Source of the DNA: Burkholderiales bacterium
GTDB lineage: Bacteria > Pseudomonadota > Gammaproteobacteria > Burkholderiales > Casimicrobiaceae
Assembly: GCA_020845855.1 (NCBI GenBank)
Contig: JADLEZ010000447.1
Location: 1 to 41,609 of the forward strand
DNA: 41,609 bases
Reading direction: 5' to 3'
In this document: piece by piece, positions 1-8,038 of the stretch
Layout: every line of letters begins with the position of its first letter
How positions within the stretch are numbered: the stretch's first letter is position 1
Program-made: the position numbers and the translations under genes
Notes under the pieces: generated by a model
What the model was told of the DNA's origin: nothing
What the model saw: only the letters and a program-made list of their open reading frames with translations
Databases searched by the model: none

Positions 1-44
1 ACATCGCGACCGTGACCGCGCCGCCGGCGCCGCCCGGGCGTTGA
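1..44 (+). CDS. C-terminal end of an upstream gene, possibly exbD/tolR-like (partial)
   Basis: A reading frame open from the window edge ends at the TGA at 42-44 and would encode IATVTAPPAPPGR as its last residues. Its stop overlaps the TTG start of msbA by two bases, as expected inside an operon. In many gammaproteobacteria exbB-exbD precede msbA or lpxK, so an ExbD C-terminus is a context guess. Fourteen codons are too few to identify a family. Confidence 0.3.
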   Translation, partial: IATVTAPPAPPGR

Positions 45-1795
45 ACATCCAGGCGCCCGTCCAGGTCGACGATCCGGGCCGCGTCTACCGCCGGCTGCTC
101 GGCTACGCGCGCCCGCACCTCGGCATGTTCTCGATCGGCGTGCTCGGCATGGCGCTGTTCGCGGCCACCGATTCGGCGCTGGCCTATCTCGTCAAGGTGT
201 TCCTCGGCGGCGCCTTCGTCGAGCCCGATCCGCGCGTGCTGTGGCTGGTGCCGGTCGGCGCGATCCTGCTGTTCACGCTGCGCGGCATCGGCGACTACGT
301 CTCGAACTATTTCCCGGGCTGGGTCGGCCGGCAGATCATCAAGGCGATGCGCGCGGAGCTGTTCGCGCACTACCTGCGCCTGCCGACGCGCTACTACGAC
401 GACTCCGCCTCCGGCCAGATGCTCTCGCGCCTCACGTACAACGTCGAGCTGGTCGCCGAGGCCACGACCAGCGCGGTCACGGTGCTGATCCGCGACACGC
501 TGACCATCCTCGGCCTGCTCGGCATGCTGTTCTGGTTCAACTGGCAGCTCGCGGCTTTCGCGCTGACGCTCGCGCCGCTGATCTCCTGGCTGATCCGCCA
601 CATCAACCGCTCCTTCCGCCGCTACAGCGCGCGCATCCAGGCGTCGATGGGCGATGTGACCCGCGTCGCCAAGGAGGCGCTGGATGCGAACCGCGTCATC
701 AAGGTGTTCAACGCCGAGGCGCACGAGGAGCGCGCCTTCGCCACGGTCAACGAGCTCAACCGGCACACCAACATGCGCCTGATCGGCGCCAAGGCGCTGT
801 CCAACCCGGTGGTGCAGCTGATCGCGGCGGTCGGCCTCGCCGGCGTGCTCTATTTCGCGATCCGCCAGGTGTTCACGCGCGAGATGCGCGTCGACGACTT
901 CATGTCCTTCCTGACGGCGCTGCTGCTGATCACCGCGCCGCTGCGCCGCCTGGTGCAGATCTTCGGGCCGCTGCAGCAGGGCATCGCAGCCGGCGCGAGC
1001 GTCTTCGAGGTCCTCGACACGCCGGTCGAAGACGCGGGCGGCGAGCGGCGCATCGTGCGTGCGCGCGGCGAGATCGAGTTCCGCGACGTGAGCTTCACCT
1101 ATTCGCGCGACAAGGGCGTCGTGCTGCAGGGTGTCGGCTTCCACGTGGCGCCGGGCGAGACCGTGGCCATCGTCGGCAAGTCGGGCAGCGGCAAGTCGAC
1201 GCTCGTGAGCCTGGTGCCGCGCTTCTACGATCCGGACCGCGGCGCCGTGCTGCTCGACGGCCTCGACGTGCGCGAGTACCGGCGCGTCGACCTGCGCGAG
1301 CAGGTGAGCCTCGTCAGCCAGGACGTCGTGCTGTTCAACGACACGATCCGCAACAACATCCGCTTCAGCACCTCCGGCGCGGACGCTGCGGCAGTCGAGG
1401 CTGCGGCCGAGGCGGCCTTCGTCATGGACTTCGTGCGCGAGCTGCCGCAAGGCCTCGATACCATGATCGGCGACCGTGGCGCGGGGCTCTCGGGCGGGCA
1501 GAAGCAGCGCATCTCGATCGCGCGCGCGCTGCTGAAGAACGCGCCGGTGCTGATCCTCGATGAGGCCACGAGCGCGCTCGACAGCGAGTCGGAGCGCTGG
1601 ATCCAGGCGGCGCTGGCGCGGCTGCTGCGCAGTCGCACGACCCTGGTCATCGCGCATCGCCTCTCGACCATCGAGCAGGCCGACCTCATCGTCGTGCTCG
1701 ACGAGGGGCGGGTCATCGAGACCGGCACGCATGCCGAGCTGCTGCGGCGCGAGGGGCCGTATGCGCAGCTCCACCGCCTGCAGTTCGCGGCCTGA
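41..1795 (+). CDS. msbA: Lipid A export ABC transporter, ATP-binding/permease protein MsbA
   Basis: A 584-residue half-transporter that, as a homodimer in the inner membrane, flips lipid A-core from the inner to the outer leaflet using ATP. The N-terminal ~320 residues are hydrophobic (six-helix ABC exporter domain). The nucleotide-binding domain shows Walker A GKSGSGKST (about residue 380), the LSGGQKQR signature, Walker B VLILDEATSALD and the switch histidine in VIAHRLS. Length matches MsbA (about 580). The TTG start overlaps the preceding stop; no ATG lies nearby, so TTG is the best start. lpxK follows 13 bases later, the usual msbA-lpxK pair, which supports MsbA over another ABC exporter. 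Confidence 0.93.
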   Translation: MNIQAPVQVDDPGRVYRRLLGYARPHLGMFSIGVLGMALFAATDSALAYLVKVFLGGAFVEPDPRVLWLVPVGAILLFTLRGIGDYVSNYFPGWVGRQIIKAMRAELFAHYLRLPTRYYDDSASGQMLSRLTYNVELVAEATTSAVTVLIRDTLTILGLLGMLFWFNWQLAAFALTLAPLISWLIRHINRSFRRYSARIQASMGDVTRVAKEALDANRVIKVFNAEAHEERAFATVNELNRHTNMRLIGAKALSNPVVQLIAAVGLAGVLYFAIRQVFTREMRVDDFMSFLTALLLITAPLRRLVQIFGPLQQGIAAGASVFEVLDTPVEDAGGERRIVRARGEIEFRDVSFTYSRDKGVVLQGVGFHVAPGETVAIVGKSGSGKSTLVSLVPRFYDPDRGAVLLDGLDVREYRRVDLREQVSLVSQDVVLFNDTIRNNIRFSTSGADAAAVEAAAEAAFVMDFVRELPQGLDTMIGDRGAGLSGGQKQRISIARALLKNAPVLILDEATSALDSESERWIQAALARLLRSRTTLVIAHRLSTIEQADLIVVLDEGRVIETGTHAELLRREGPYAQLHRLQFAA

Positions 1796-1808
1796 AGGCC
1801 GCTGCGCC

Positions 1809-2873
1809 GTGCAGTCCTGGCTCGAGTCCGCCTGGTACGACGCCTCGGGGCGGCGGGGCGCCTGGCTGCGGCCGCTCGGCGCGCTGTTCGGCGGCCTGAT
1901 CGCGCTGCGGCGCGCAGCGTTCCGCGCGGGCCTGCTGCGTCGCACCCACGCCGGCTTGCCGGTCGTCGTCGTCGGCAACATCTCGGTCGGCGGCACCGGC
2001 AAGACGCCGCTCGTGATCTGGCTGGCGCAGGCGTTGCGCGCGCGCGGCCTCAGGCCGGGGCTGCTGTCGCGTGGCTACCGCGGGCGTGCGCACGAGGTGC
2101 GAGAGGTGCACGCCGGCGACGACCCCGCCGAGATCGGCGACGAACCGCTGCTGCTGGCAGCAGCCGGCGACTGGCCGGTCGTGATCGCGCCGGTGCGCAG
2201 TGCCGGTGCCGCGCGCCTGCACGCGCTCGGTGTCGACGTCGTGATCTGCGACGACGGTCTGCAGCACTATGCGCTCGCGCGCGACTTCGAGATCGCCGTG
2301 GTCGACGCCGCACGCGGACTCGGCAACGGCCGCCTGCTGCCGGCCGGCCCGCTGCGTGAGCCGCCGTCGCGGCTCGCGACGGTCGACGCCGTGGTCGTCA
2401 ACGGTGCGGGCGGCTGGCGGCCGGGCCCGCAGATCGCGGCCGAGGCCTGCTTCGCAATGCGGCTCGAGCCAGGCCCGGCGCGCCGGCCGGTCGGTGTGAC
2501 GGGCGTCGCTGAGGCCGGCGCCGATGCGGCTGCAGGCGCGATCCGGATCGAACAGCGGTCGCTGGAGTCGTTCCGCGGCGCACCCGTGCACGCGGTCGCG
2601 GCTCTCGGCAATCCGGCGCGTTTTTTCGCGACGCTGCGCGCAGCGGGCCTTGACCTGCGCGAGCACGCGTTCCCCGACCACCACGCGTTCCGCGCGGCAG
2701 ACCTCGCATTCGGCGACGCGCTGCCGGTCCTGATGACTTCCAAGGATGCCGTAAAATGCCGGGCGTTCGCGGATCCGCGGCTCTGGGAGCTGCCGGTCGC
2801 CGCCCGCCTCGAGCCCGATGCGGGGCGCGCGATCGTCGACCGCATCGTTTCCCTGGTCCACGCGAGGCACTGA
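1809..2873 (+). CDS. lpxK: Tetraacyldisaccharide 4'-kinase LpxK
   Basis: Membrane-associated kinase that phosphorylates the 4' position of the lipid A disaccharide precursor, the sixth step of the Raetz pathway. The P-loop is VGNISVGGTGKTP (about residue 60), followed by the family motifs LLSRGYRG, IGDEP and VVICDDGLQHY. The ORF track opens at 1560 inside msbA. I place the start at GTG 1809, thirteen bases after the msbA stop and behind a GAAGG sequence, giving 354 residues and the typical LpxK N-terminus (QSWLESAWYD). It sits between msbA and the Trm112 gene, as in other gammaproteobacterial lipid A clusters. Confidence 0.93.
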   Translation: MQSWLESAWYDASGRRGAWLRPLGALFGGLIALRRAAFRAGLLRRTHAGLPVVVVGNISVGGTGKTPLVIWLAQALRARGLRPGLLSRGYRGRAHEVREVHAGDDPAEIGDEPLLLAAAGDWPVVIAPVRSAGAARLHALGVDVVICDDGLQHYALARDFEIAVVDAARGLGNGRLLPAGPLREPPSRLATVDAVVVNGAGGWRPGPQIAAEACFAMRLEPGPARRPVGVTGVAEAGADAAAGAIRIEQRSLESFRGAPVHAVAALGNPARFFATLRAAGLDLREHAFPDHHAFRAADLAFGDALPVLMTSKDAVKCRAFADPRLWELPVAARLEPDAGRAIVDRIVSLVHARH

Positions 2874-2876
2874 CGG

Positions 2877-3065
2877 ATGGACACACGACTGCTCGAAATC
2901 CTGGCCTGCCCGATCTGCAAGGGTCCCGTCGTCCATCGTCGCGATGCGCAGGTGCTGGTCTGCCGCGCCGATCGTCTGGCCTTCCCGATCCGCGACGGCA
3001 TCCCCGTGATGATCGAGGAGGAGGCGCGCCAGCTCGCCGCGGACGACCCGCTGCTGGAGCGCTGA
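2877..3065 (+). CDS. ycaR: Trm112-family (YcaR/UPF0434) small zinc-ribbon protein
   Basis: A 62-residue protein with the family signature LLEILACPICKG, a further cysteine in LVCRAD, and the closing AFPIRDGIPVM. Trm112 proteins are activating partners of methyltransferases in archaea and eukaryotes; the bacterial role is less certain. Only three cysteines are visible, so zinc binding may be incomplete, as in many bacterial members. It starts three bases after lpxK and ends six bases before kdsB, the conserved lpxK-ycaR-kdsB order. Confidence 0.9.
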   Translation: MDTRLLEILACPICKGPVVHRRDAQVLVCRADRLAFPIRDGIPVMIEEEARQLAADDPLLER

Positions 3066-3071
3066 GTTACC

Positions 3072-3854
3072 GTGTTCCGGGTCGTGATCCCTGCGCGCTA
3101 CGCCTCGTCGCGGTTCCCGGGCAAGCCGCTGGTCGAGCTCGCGGGCCGGCCGATGCTGCACTGGGTGCACGACAACGCGCGTCGCAGCGGCGCGAGCGAA
3201 GTGCTCGTGGCCACCGACGATGTGCGCATCGCCGACGCCGCGCGCGGCTTCGGCGCTGCCGTGGTCATGACCGCGGCTACGCACGCCTCCGGCACCGACC
3301 GCATCGCCGAGGCGGCTACGCGCGCCGGCTGGGAGAGCGGCGACATCGTCGTCAATCTGCAGGGCGACGAACCGCTGCTGCCGCCGCGCCTGCTGCGCCA
3401 GGTGGCGGAGCTGCTCGCGCGCCACGAGCGCGCCGATCTCGCGACCCTCGCCGTGCCGGTGACTTCGGTCGAGGAATACCTCGACCCGAACGCCGTCAAG
3501 GTGGTCGCCGACGCCGAAGGCCGCGCGCTGTATTTCAGCCGCGCGCCGATCCCCTGGCACCGCGACGGTGCTGTGCCCGGCGCACCGCCGAGCTTCGCGG
3601 GCGCGCGCCGCCACGTCGGTCTCTACGCCTACCGCGTCGGTGCACTGCGCCGGCTGGCGGCGCTGCCGGTCGCGGCGCTCGAGGAGGCCGAGAAGCTCGA
3701 GCAGCTGCGCGCGCTCGCCAACGGCTTCGAGATCCGCATCGCCGATGCGCTCGAGCGACCCGGCCAGGACATCAACACGCCGGCCGATCTGCAGCGCGCG
3801 GCGGCGCAGCTGCACGCGCGCGGCGGCGCGGCCGCCGCCGGGGCCGCGGACTGA
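3072..3854 (+). CDS. kdsB: 3-deoxy-manno-octulosonate cytidylyltransferase (CMP-KDO synthetase)
   Basis: Cytoplasmic enzyme that activates KDO with CTP to CMP-KDO for LPS inner-core synthesis. The 260-residue protein shows the nucleotide-binding start IPARYASSRFPGKPL, then ASGTDRIAEA, VNLQGDEPLLP, YFSRAPIPWHRD and a C-terminal EEAEKLEQLRALANG helix, all characteristic of KdsB. Start is GTG 3072. Its TGA stop overlaps the ATG of the following phosphatase gene by one base (TGATG), so the two were translationally coupled before the prophage split the second gene. Confidence 0.95.
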   Translation: MFRVVIPARYASSRFPGKPLVELAGRPMLHWVHDNARRSGASEVLVATDDVRIADAARGFGAAVVMTAATHASGTDRIAEAATRAGWESGDIVVNLQGDEPLLPPRLLRQVAELLARHERADLATLAVPVTSVEEYLDPNAVKVVADAEGRALYFSRAPIPWHRDGAVPGAPPSFAGARRHVGLYAYRVGALRRLAALPVAALEEAEKLEQLRALANGFEIRIADALERPGQDINTPADLQRAAAQLHARGGAAAAGAAD

Positions 3855-3881
3855 TGCGGATCCTGTTCGTCTGCTTGGGAA
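3854..3881. repeat. attL core (28-bp direct repeat)
   Basis: Identical for 28 bases to 41425-41452 (begins ATGCGGATCCTGTTCGTC). The flanking bases differ on both sides (G versus T before, G versus A after), so 28 bp is the full identity. It corresponds to codons 1-9 plus one base of the LMW-PTP gene. The crossover must lie within it. Confidence 0.9.
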
Positions 3882-3921
3882 GCAGATGGACACGCGGGTT
3901 CTCGGCTGAAAACCGCCATCC

Positions 3922-3940
3922 GTCACTATCCATTCACTAT
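3922..3940 (+). promoter_or_regulatory. Candidate integrase arm-type sites near attL
   Basis: Two tandem near-copies, GTCACTAT (3922-3929) and TTCACTAT (3933-3940), lie 11 bp apart between the attL core and the integrase gene. The same TTCACTAT occurs near attR at 41317-41324. Lambda-type integrases bind short direct arm repeats on both phage arms. The motif is only eight bases, so this is a suggestion based on position and recurrence. Confidence 0.35.
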
Positions 3941-3953
3941 TCGATCGATCGCG

Positions 3954-5054
3954 CTACCGGGGCTTGATCGTCACCCGGACGAATTCCGCCCCTCGGTTGT
4001 TGCGATAGAGCAGGGTGGTCTCCGGGTCAGCGTGTCCCAGGAGCTGCTGCGTGTCGACGTTGCCCTGGGCGCCGTAGAGGCGCTCAGCGAGACTCCGGAT
4101 CTCGTGGAAGGTGGGAGGTGTCTTCTCGCCCCAATCGAGCCCCAGGGCCGCCAGGGCGCCGGAGAAGCGCCGGGAGACGGTGTCCTTCCAGATGGGGCTC
4201 CCGACGGGGCTGTTGCCGTAGGGGGCGGTCTGGTGGATCAGGTAGCGCGAGAGCACCCCGGTGCGCCGGCACTGCTCGTAGACGTCCCGCAGACTCATCC
4301 CGAAGGCGTCGAGGCGCAGCTCGAGCGGGATCTCCAGCTTCGCACCGGTCTTGCGCTGCGTCAGGCGCCAGGCGTCGTCCCGGAATTCGGCAACCTGGGC
4401 GAGCGCGATGTCCTCCCGGCGCTGCCCGGTGAGCAGCGCCAGGGCGATGGCATTGCGCAGCCAGACTGTCTCGCAGGACTCGTAGACCTGCCGAAGCACC
4501 GTCAGGGTGAGGCGGGCGCGCTTCACGACCACCCGGCCGGCTCGGACGTCCCGGACCGGGTTCTCGTCCAGCCAGCCGGGCACGATCGCGGCCCGGCTGA
4601 ACTCTTTCAGGAACGACCGCCATGCCTGCGCCAAGCGCGGCGTGCCCGCCAGCGCTTTCAGTGCTGCGTCGACCGTCAGGGGCGTTATGCTGCGGATGGG
4701 TGCGCGCTCGCCGAAGGTCTGGAGAGTGCGCCCAAGGAGGCTCTTGTACGACTTCAGGGTGTTGGCCGCCAGGGGCGGGTCGCGGGCCTTGAGATCCTGC
4801 CAGAACCGCTCTCCCCAGGCGCCGACCGTGCGCTCCTGGTTCCCCGTGAGGCGGTCGACAAGTCGAGGCTGGTCGAGCTGCTTGGCGAGCCAGAGGTTCG
4901 CCTCGATCGCTTGCCGAAAGGCGTCCTCCTTCGCGATGCGGCCAAGCCCGATCTCCTCGCGCGTGCGTGGATCCCTCCATGTGAAATAGCCGCCGCGGCA
5001 GTAGAGGTTTGCGGGCCAGCCGCGCCTGGAGAGGCTACGGCGCCGGGGTGTCAC
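3954..5054 (-). CDS. int: Site-specific tyrosine recombinase (lambda-type integrase)
   Basis: Catalyses integration and, with Xis, excision at the 28-bp core. The 366-residue protein has an N-terminal arm-binding type segment (about 1-65), a core-binding SAM-like region (about 75-170) and a catalytic domain. Visible catalytic residues: R212 in TGQRRED, K235 in QRKTGAK, H317 and R320 in FHEIRS, H341 in LLGHAD and nucleophile Y350 in LLYRNNRG. The end of the protein resembles lambda Int (HELRSL, LLGHK, YRDDRG). GTG start at 5054 overlaps xis by 20 bases. It is read toward attL and is the last gene of the leftward early operon. Confidence 0.93.
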   Translation of the reverse strand: MTPRRRSLSRRGWPANLYCRGGYFTWRDPRTREEIGLGRIAKEDAFRQAIEANLWLAKQLDQPRLVDRLTGNQERTVGAWGERFWQDLKARDPPLAANTLKSYKSLLGRTLQTFGERAPIRSITPLTVDAALKALAGTPRLAQAWRSFLKEFSRAAIVPGWLDENPVRDVRAGRVVVKRARLTLTVLRQVYESCETVWLRNAIALALLTGQRREDIALAQVAEFRDDAWRLTQRKTGAKLEIPLELRLDAFGMSLRDVYEQCRRTGVLSRYLIHQTAPYGNSPVGSPIWKDTVSRRFSGALAALGLDWGEKTPPTFHEIRSLAERLYGAQGNVDTQQLLGHADPETTLLYRNNRGAEFVRVTIKPR

Positions 5055-5256
5055 GGGTCAGCCTCTGCACCAGCTGCTCGTCCGACAGGTACTCGGCGTT
5101 GGGGCTGACATAGTACGCCCGGCCGTGCTTCTGCGGGGCAGGGTGGATTTTTCCCTCTCGGGCCCACCGGCGGATGGTCTGGACGTGAGGCGTACGAATC
5201 GGGAAGCGCCGCTCGGCCCAGGTGTCCAAGGGGATGAGTTGTCCGGCTGCACTCAT
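5035..5256 (-). CDS. xis: Excisionase (lambda Xis-like winged-helix protein)
   Basis: A 73-residue protein with LIPLDTWAERRF, then TIRRWAREGKIHPAPQKHGRAYYV. This matches the architecture of lambda Xis (LTLQEWNARQ, ETVRRWVREC, IFPPPVKDGREYL). It would bend the attachment-site DNA and direct Int toward excision. The track ORF opens upstream at 5484; I choose ATG 5256, which gives the Xis-like start and overlaps the stop of the gene before it (ATGA). Its 3' end overlaps int by 20 bases, as xis and int overlap in lambda. Confidence 0.85.
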   Translation of the reverse strand: MSAAGQLIPLDTWAERRFPIRTPHVQTIRRWAREGKIHPAPQKHGRAYYVSPNAEYLSDEQLVQRLTRDTPAP

Positions 5257-5465
5257 GCGTTCGGTATCCGCCACGCCAGAATATCTCGATACAGCGTCGG
5301 CGCGTCGAGCTCGGCCAGCGGCTCTGCGCGCAGGAGCAGGCGCTGTGCGGCCTGCAATGCGCGCTCCAGTTCCTTTACTCGCGCGCGGAGGGCGTCGTGC
5401 ACCTCGGCCGATACGTCCGGCCTCGTCACGTCGTGCGCGCAGGTCGCTGACTTCGCATCGGTCAT
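5253..5465 (-). CDS. Small coiled-coil protein upstream of xis, unknown function
   Basis: Start chosen at ATG 5465, nine bases after AAGGAG; this gives 70 residues. Two inputs support reality: the good ribosome binding site and the 4-base stop/start overlap with xis. The middle (SAEVHDALRARVKELERALQAAQRLLLRAE) reads as a heptad-rich amphipathic helix. No known family is recognised. As the gene immediately before xis it may help in recombination, but that is only position. Confidence 0.6.
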   Translation of the reverse strand: MTDAKSATCAHDVTRPDVSAEVHDALRARVKELERALQAAQRLLLRAEPLAELDAPTLYRDILAWRIPNA

Positions 5466-5526
5466 CCTCGTCATCTCCTTGCAAACGCCCCGGAAACCGC
5501 CGGGGCTCGGTGTCAGCTTCGAGCGG

Positions 5527-6309
5527 TCAGGCGGCACCTGCCGCGATAATCTTTTCACACCACACTCTGACGCCCGGACCGACGACCGCGGCCGCGTCGC
5601 CCTTCAGCGCAACAACCGTCTTGCGGATCTTCTGCTCGTCCGGCATCTGGAATTGGGCGCTGACCTTCGACGGGTCGACCACCTCGAATTTCCAAACTTC
5701 CCGCGTGCTGACACCGATCGCCTTCGGCTGCTCGGCCTGCACCACCGGCGCGACGATCATCGCGGCAGCCTGCTGGAAGCTCTCGGCCTTCACCTCCGCG
5801 CGCTCAACCTTCGCCTCGGCGCGTGCGGCGAGCTTCGCGGCTTCCGCGGCGCGGCCCGCCTCGGCCTCCGCGTCCGCGCGGGCGCGCAGCTCCGCGGCCT
5901 CTCGCGCGGCCTTCTCCCGCGCGGCAGCGGCCTCGCGCTCGGCGCGCAACCGTGCCTGGCGGGCTTCCTCATCGGCAATGCGCTGCTTCTCGCGGCGGAT
6001 GCGCTCCTGCTCATCCGAGTACGCGATCAGCCGCGACTTGATCGTCCGCTCGATTGCTGCCAGGCGCTCCGCCGGCGCGCGGAAGAAGCTATTCAGGCGC
6101 TTCAGCGATTCGTTGATTGGGCGCGTGAAGGCCGTGCGCGTTTCTTCGAGGTGCTTCTGCGCGGCCTTCACGCGCTTCAGATCCTCGGCGCCGGCCTGGT
6201 ACTGCTCGGGCGTCGTGACGACGTAGGCGCTTGCGAAGGATTCCAGATCGCTGATTTGCGACGCGAGAGCCTGCACTTCGGGGCGGGATTCGAGGGGGTC
6301 AAGCTGCAT
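5527..6309 (-). CDS. Phage coiled-coil protein of the recombination cluster
   Basis: A 260-residue protein: an N-terminal helical part (1-95), a long Ala/Glu/Arg-rich coiled coil (about 95-185, e.g. REAAELRARADAEAEAGRAA) and a compact C-terminal domain with PDEQKIRKTVVALKGDAAAV and PGVRVWCEKIIA. That C-terminal motif recurs in hypothetical phage proteins beside RecT/Bet and exonuclease genes, from memory of the family. It overlaps the exonuclease gene by 11 bases. Function unknown; a role in recombination or DNA-end processing is inferred from neighbours only. Confidence 0.7.
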   Translation of the reverse strand: MQLDPLESRPEVQALASQISDLESFASAYVVTTPEQYQAGAEDLKRVKAAQKHLEETRTAFTRPINESLKRLNSFFRAPAERLAAIERTIKSRLIAYSDEQERIRREKQRIADEEARQARLRAEREAAAAREKAAREAAELRARADAEAEAGRAAEAAKLAARAEAKVERAEVKAESFQQAAAMIVAPVVQAEQPKAIGVSTREVWKFEVVDPSKVSAQFQMPDEQKIRKTVVALKGDAAAVVGPGVRVWCEKIIAAGAA

Positions 6310-6886
6310 TGCGGGATCTCCAAGTGTGGACGTTAAGGCAACTCAGAAACAGCGGAAAATCCGCAGGATCGTCGAGCGCGTGCAGGCGGTAGTCGCCGGG
6401 CATGAGCTGCACGCAGTAGCGCGAAAGTGCGCGGTTGTAGCTGTTGGCATAGCACCACGCCGCGGCATACGCAGCCGTCTGGGCGCCGACCGACTTCGGC
6501 TTCATGCCCGACTTGATGTCGATCAGTGCGGGCCTGTTGCGCAGCATGCCCATGCGATCGACCGTGCCGGCGTAGCGGTACTGGCGATGCAGCACGCGCT
6601 CCTCGATGTGCGTCGGGACGAACCCGGTGTCGCCGCGGAATTTCCGCCAGCCGTCGAGGTAGGGCCGCAGGTTCATATCGAGCGCGGACTCGTCGAGCGT
6701 CCCGCGATCCCACAGTTCGCACGCTAGATGGACGTGCACGCCGAACTCCCTCGCAGCCTCTAGCGTCCTGGCCGGCACATTCTCGTACTGATCGAGCACC
6801 TGCAGCGCCTGCGTCACGCTCGGCAGCACGCGGCCGCCGAGCGTATAGATGTGCGTCGTCGCGTTGAATTTCAGCTCAGCCAGCAT
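6299..6886 (-). CDS. PD-(D/E)XK phage exonuclease (RecE/RecB-like nuclease)
   Basis: A 195-residue nuclease. The core motif is visible: GTVDRMG (D110), ALIDIKSG (D123, K125) and QTAAYAAAW (Q136), with a glutamate in THIEERV upstream. This order fits the RecB-type PD-(D/E)XK fold. Partnered with the Bet protein immediately upstream (its start lies 11 bases inside bet) it should form a two-component recombination system: the nuclease makes 3' single strands and Bet anneals them, as Exo and Beta do in lambda. No Shine-Dalgarno is evident, so translation is probably coupled to bet. Confidence 0.85.
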   Translation of the reverse strand: MLAELKFNATTHIYTLGGRVLPSVTQALQVLDQYENVPARTLEAAREFGVHVHLACELWDRGTLDESALDMNLRPYLDGWRKFRGDTGFVPTHIEERVLHRQYRYAGTVDRMGMLRNRPALIDIKSGMKPKSVGAQTAAYAAAWCYANSYNRALSRYCVQLMPGDYRLHALDDPADFPLFLSCLNVHTWRSRNAA

Positions 6887-7781
6887 GGAGGCTGTTCAAC
6901 CAGATGAGGGCGTCGGGGATCTTCGTGGCGGGGAACGATTCGAGCCCCGTGCCGGCGACATCGAACTTTTCCAGCAGTTCGGACTCGGGTACGCCCGCGA
7001 AGTCGAGGACGTTGCGGAGCTGGCCGAACAGTTCTTCCTCGGTCGGCGGGAGCAGGTCGGCCGGCGCAGTGGACGCAGCGGCGCGTGCCTGTGGCGCCGT
7101 GGTTTTCGGCTTTGTGCTCACCGGCTGGGCGGTGATGTCGATTACACGACCTTCCATTTCTTCCGCCGTCGCTTCCCCGCCGAGTTCGTCGGGAAATGCC
7201 TCGCGGAGCGCCGCCGCCTCCGCGCATTTCGTCAGCATCTGCGTCGGCGACTTCGACCACTTCTCGTTGAGGCTCAGCTTGCCGGTTTGCTTGTCCTTCT
7301 TCGTGTTCGCGACCTCGCTGAAGACGACGCGCACGCAGAACTCCATCTTCTCTTTCGCGCGATCGCTCCAGCGGTAGACCGACACCTCGCACCAGGACGG
7401 CGCGTCGATGTCTAGATACGGCTCAATAGGGCCGTACTTGAACGCCGAGCGCCCCATGTAGAGGCCGGTGCGGTGCGCGGTGATCCGGTACTCGTAGATG
7501 CCCGGTAGGATCACGTCGCGCCAGCCGTAGCTGCCGGTTTTCGCGTCCCGCACGTTCATCGGGACGATGTGGCAGGGCTTCTTCATGACGTCGAGCTGCC
7601 GCGCCTTGCAGTAGTCAACGGCCATCAGAATCGAGTCGTTCGAAGCGCCGGGGAACAGCGATCCCTTGAGAGTGCGCCACTGCGCTTCGTTTAGACCGCG
7701 GCGCGCAACCGGTTCTGGAAGTGCATCCGCGCCGGGTGCGCCGAGAGTCGGGGGGGCGGTGGTGGTCTGGGACTTGCTCAT
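6876..7781 (-). CDS. bet: Single-strand annealing recombinase, Bet/RecT family
   Basis: Protein of 301 residues that anneals complementary single strands in phage recombination. Family features: an early SILMAVDYCKARQLDVMKKPCHIVPM, then WRDVILPGIYEYRITAHRTG, and KWSKSPTQMLTKCAEAAALREAFPDELGGEAT near residue 200, as in TIGR01913-type Bet proteins. The last 90 residues are a low-complexity linker and a helical tail. The track ORF opens at 8171; ATG 7781 has AGGAG eight bases upstream and gives the normal N-terminus. Next gene downstream is its nuclease partner. Confidence 0.92.
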   Translation of the reverse strand: MSKSQTTTAPPTLGAPGADALPEPVARRGLNEAQWRTLKGSLFPGASNDSILMAVDYCKARQLDVMKKPCHIVPMNVRDAKTGSYGWRDVILPGIYEYRITAHRTGLYMGRSAFKYGPIEPYLDIDAPSWCEVSVYRWSDRAKEKMEFCVRVVFSEVANTKKDKQTGKLSLNEKWSKSPTQMLTKCAEAAALREAFPDELGGEATAEEMEGRVIDITAQPVSTKPKTTAPQARAAASTAPADLLPPTEEELFGQLRNVLDFAGVPESELLEKFDVAGTGLESFPATKIPDALIWLNSLHAG

Positions 7782-7831
7782 CGTCGGTACTCCTATGTGG
7801 GTGTGGTGCGCGACATGCGCACGCTCGGCCA

Positions 7832-8038
7832 TCAGTTCGTGGTCTTGCGCTGCGCCTGCCAGCGCCGGAATTCGGCGAGTTTGTCGCGCGGGTCGTCCTC
7901 GGGCGCCTCGTCCACGTACATCTGCGCGCCGCGATACCACGCGCGCCACTCGATGACCCACGCCACGAGCGCGCAGACCCCGAGCAGCCCGAGCAGGATC
8001 GCGAGCACGGCCAGGTCGGACTCGATGAGCGGCCTCAT
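7832..8038 (-). CDS. Small single-pass membrane protein, unknown function
   Basis: 68 residues from ATG 8038: a short N-terminus (MRPLIESD), one strong membrane helix (LAVLAILLGLLGVCALVAWVIEW, about 9-31), then a charged cytoplasmic tail ending KLAEFRRWQAQRKTTN. The start overlaps the stop of the gene before it (ATGA). It is part of the PL operon, immediately before bet. Lambdoid phages carry host-takeover or exclusion proteins in this position, but no family is recognised. Confidence 0.6.
   Translation of the reverse strand: MRPLIESDLAVLAILLGLLGVCALVAWVIEWRAWYRGAQMYVDEAPEDDPRDKLAEFRRWQAQRKTTN

Larger units (their letters stand above)
3854..3967 (+). pseudogene. 5' remnant of LMW protein tyrosine phosphatase, fused to phage DNA
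   Basis: The ATG overlapping the kdsB stop begins MRILFVCLG, the first nine codons of an LMW-PTP. Reading then runs into prophage sequence (SRWTRGF...) and stops at 3965-3967 after 37 residues. The catalytic loop cysteine is present, but the rest of the CxxxxxR loop (NICRS) is only at 41425 onward. This is the host-side half left at attL. It probably still is translated by coupling to kdsB, giving a short nonfunctional peptide. Confidence 0.85.

Noticed and set aside
3854-3881. attL core as part of a tRNA gene
   Set aside because: The sequence is the first codons of a phosphatase, shows no tRNA arms, and no anticodon stem can be drawn.
1713-3926. 737-residue minus-strand ORF across lpxK-kdsB
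   Set aside because: Runs through four well-identified host genes on the other strand; coding signal belongs to those.
4032-5108. 358-residue plus-strand ORF opposite the integrase
   Set aside because: The minus strand holds a complete catalytic tyrosine recombinase; the plus frame is its shadow.
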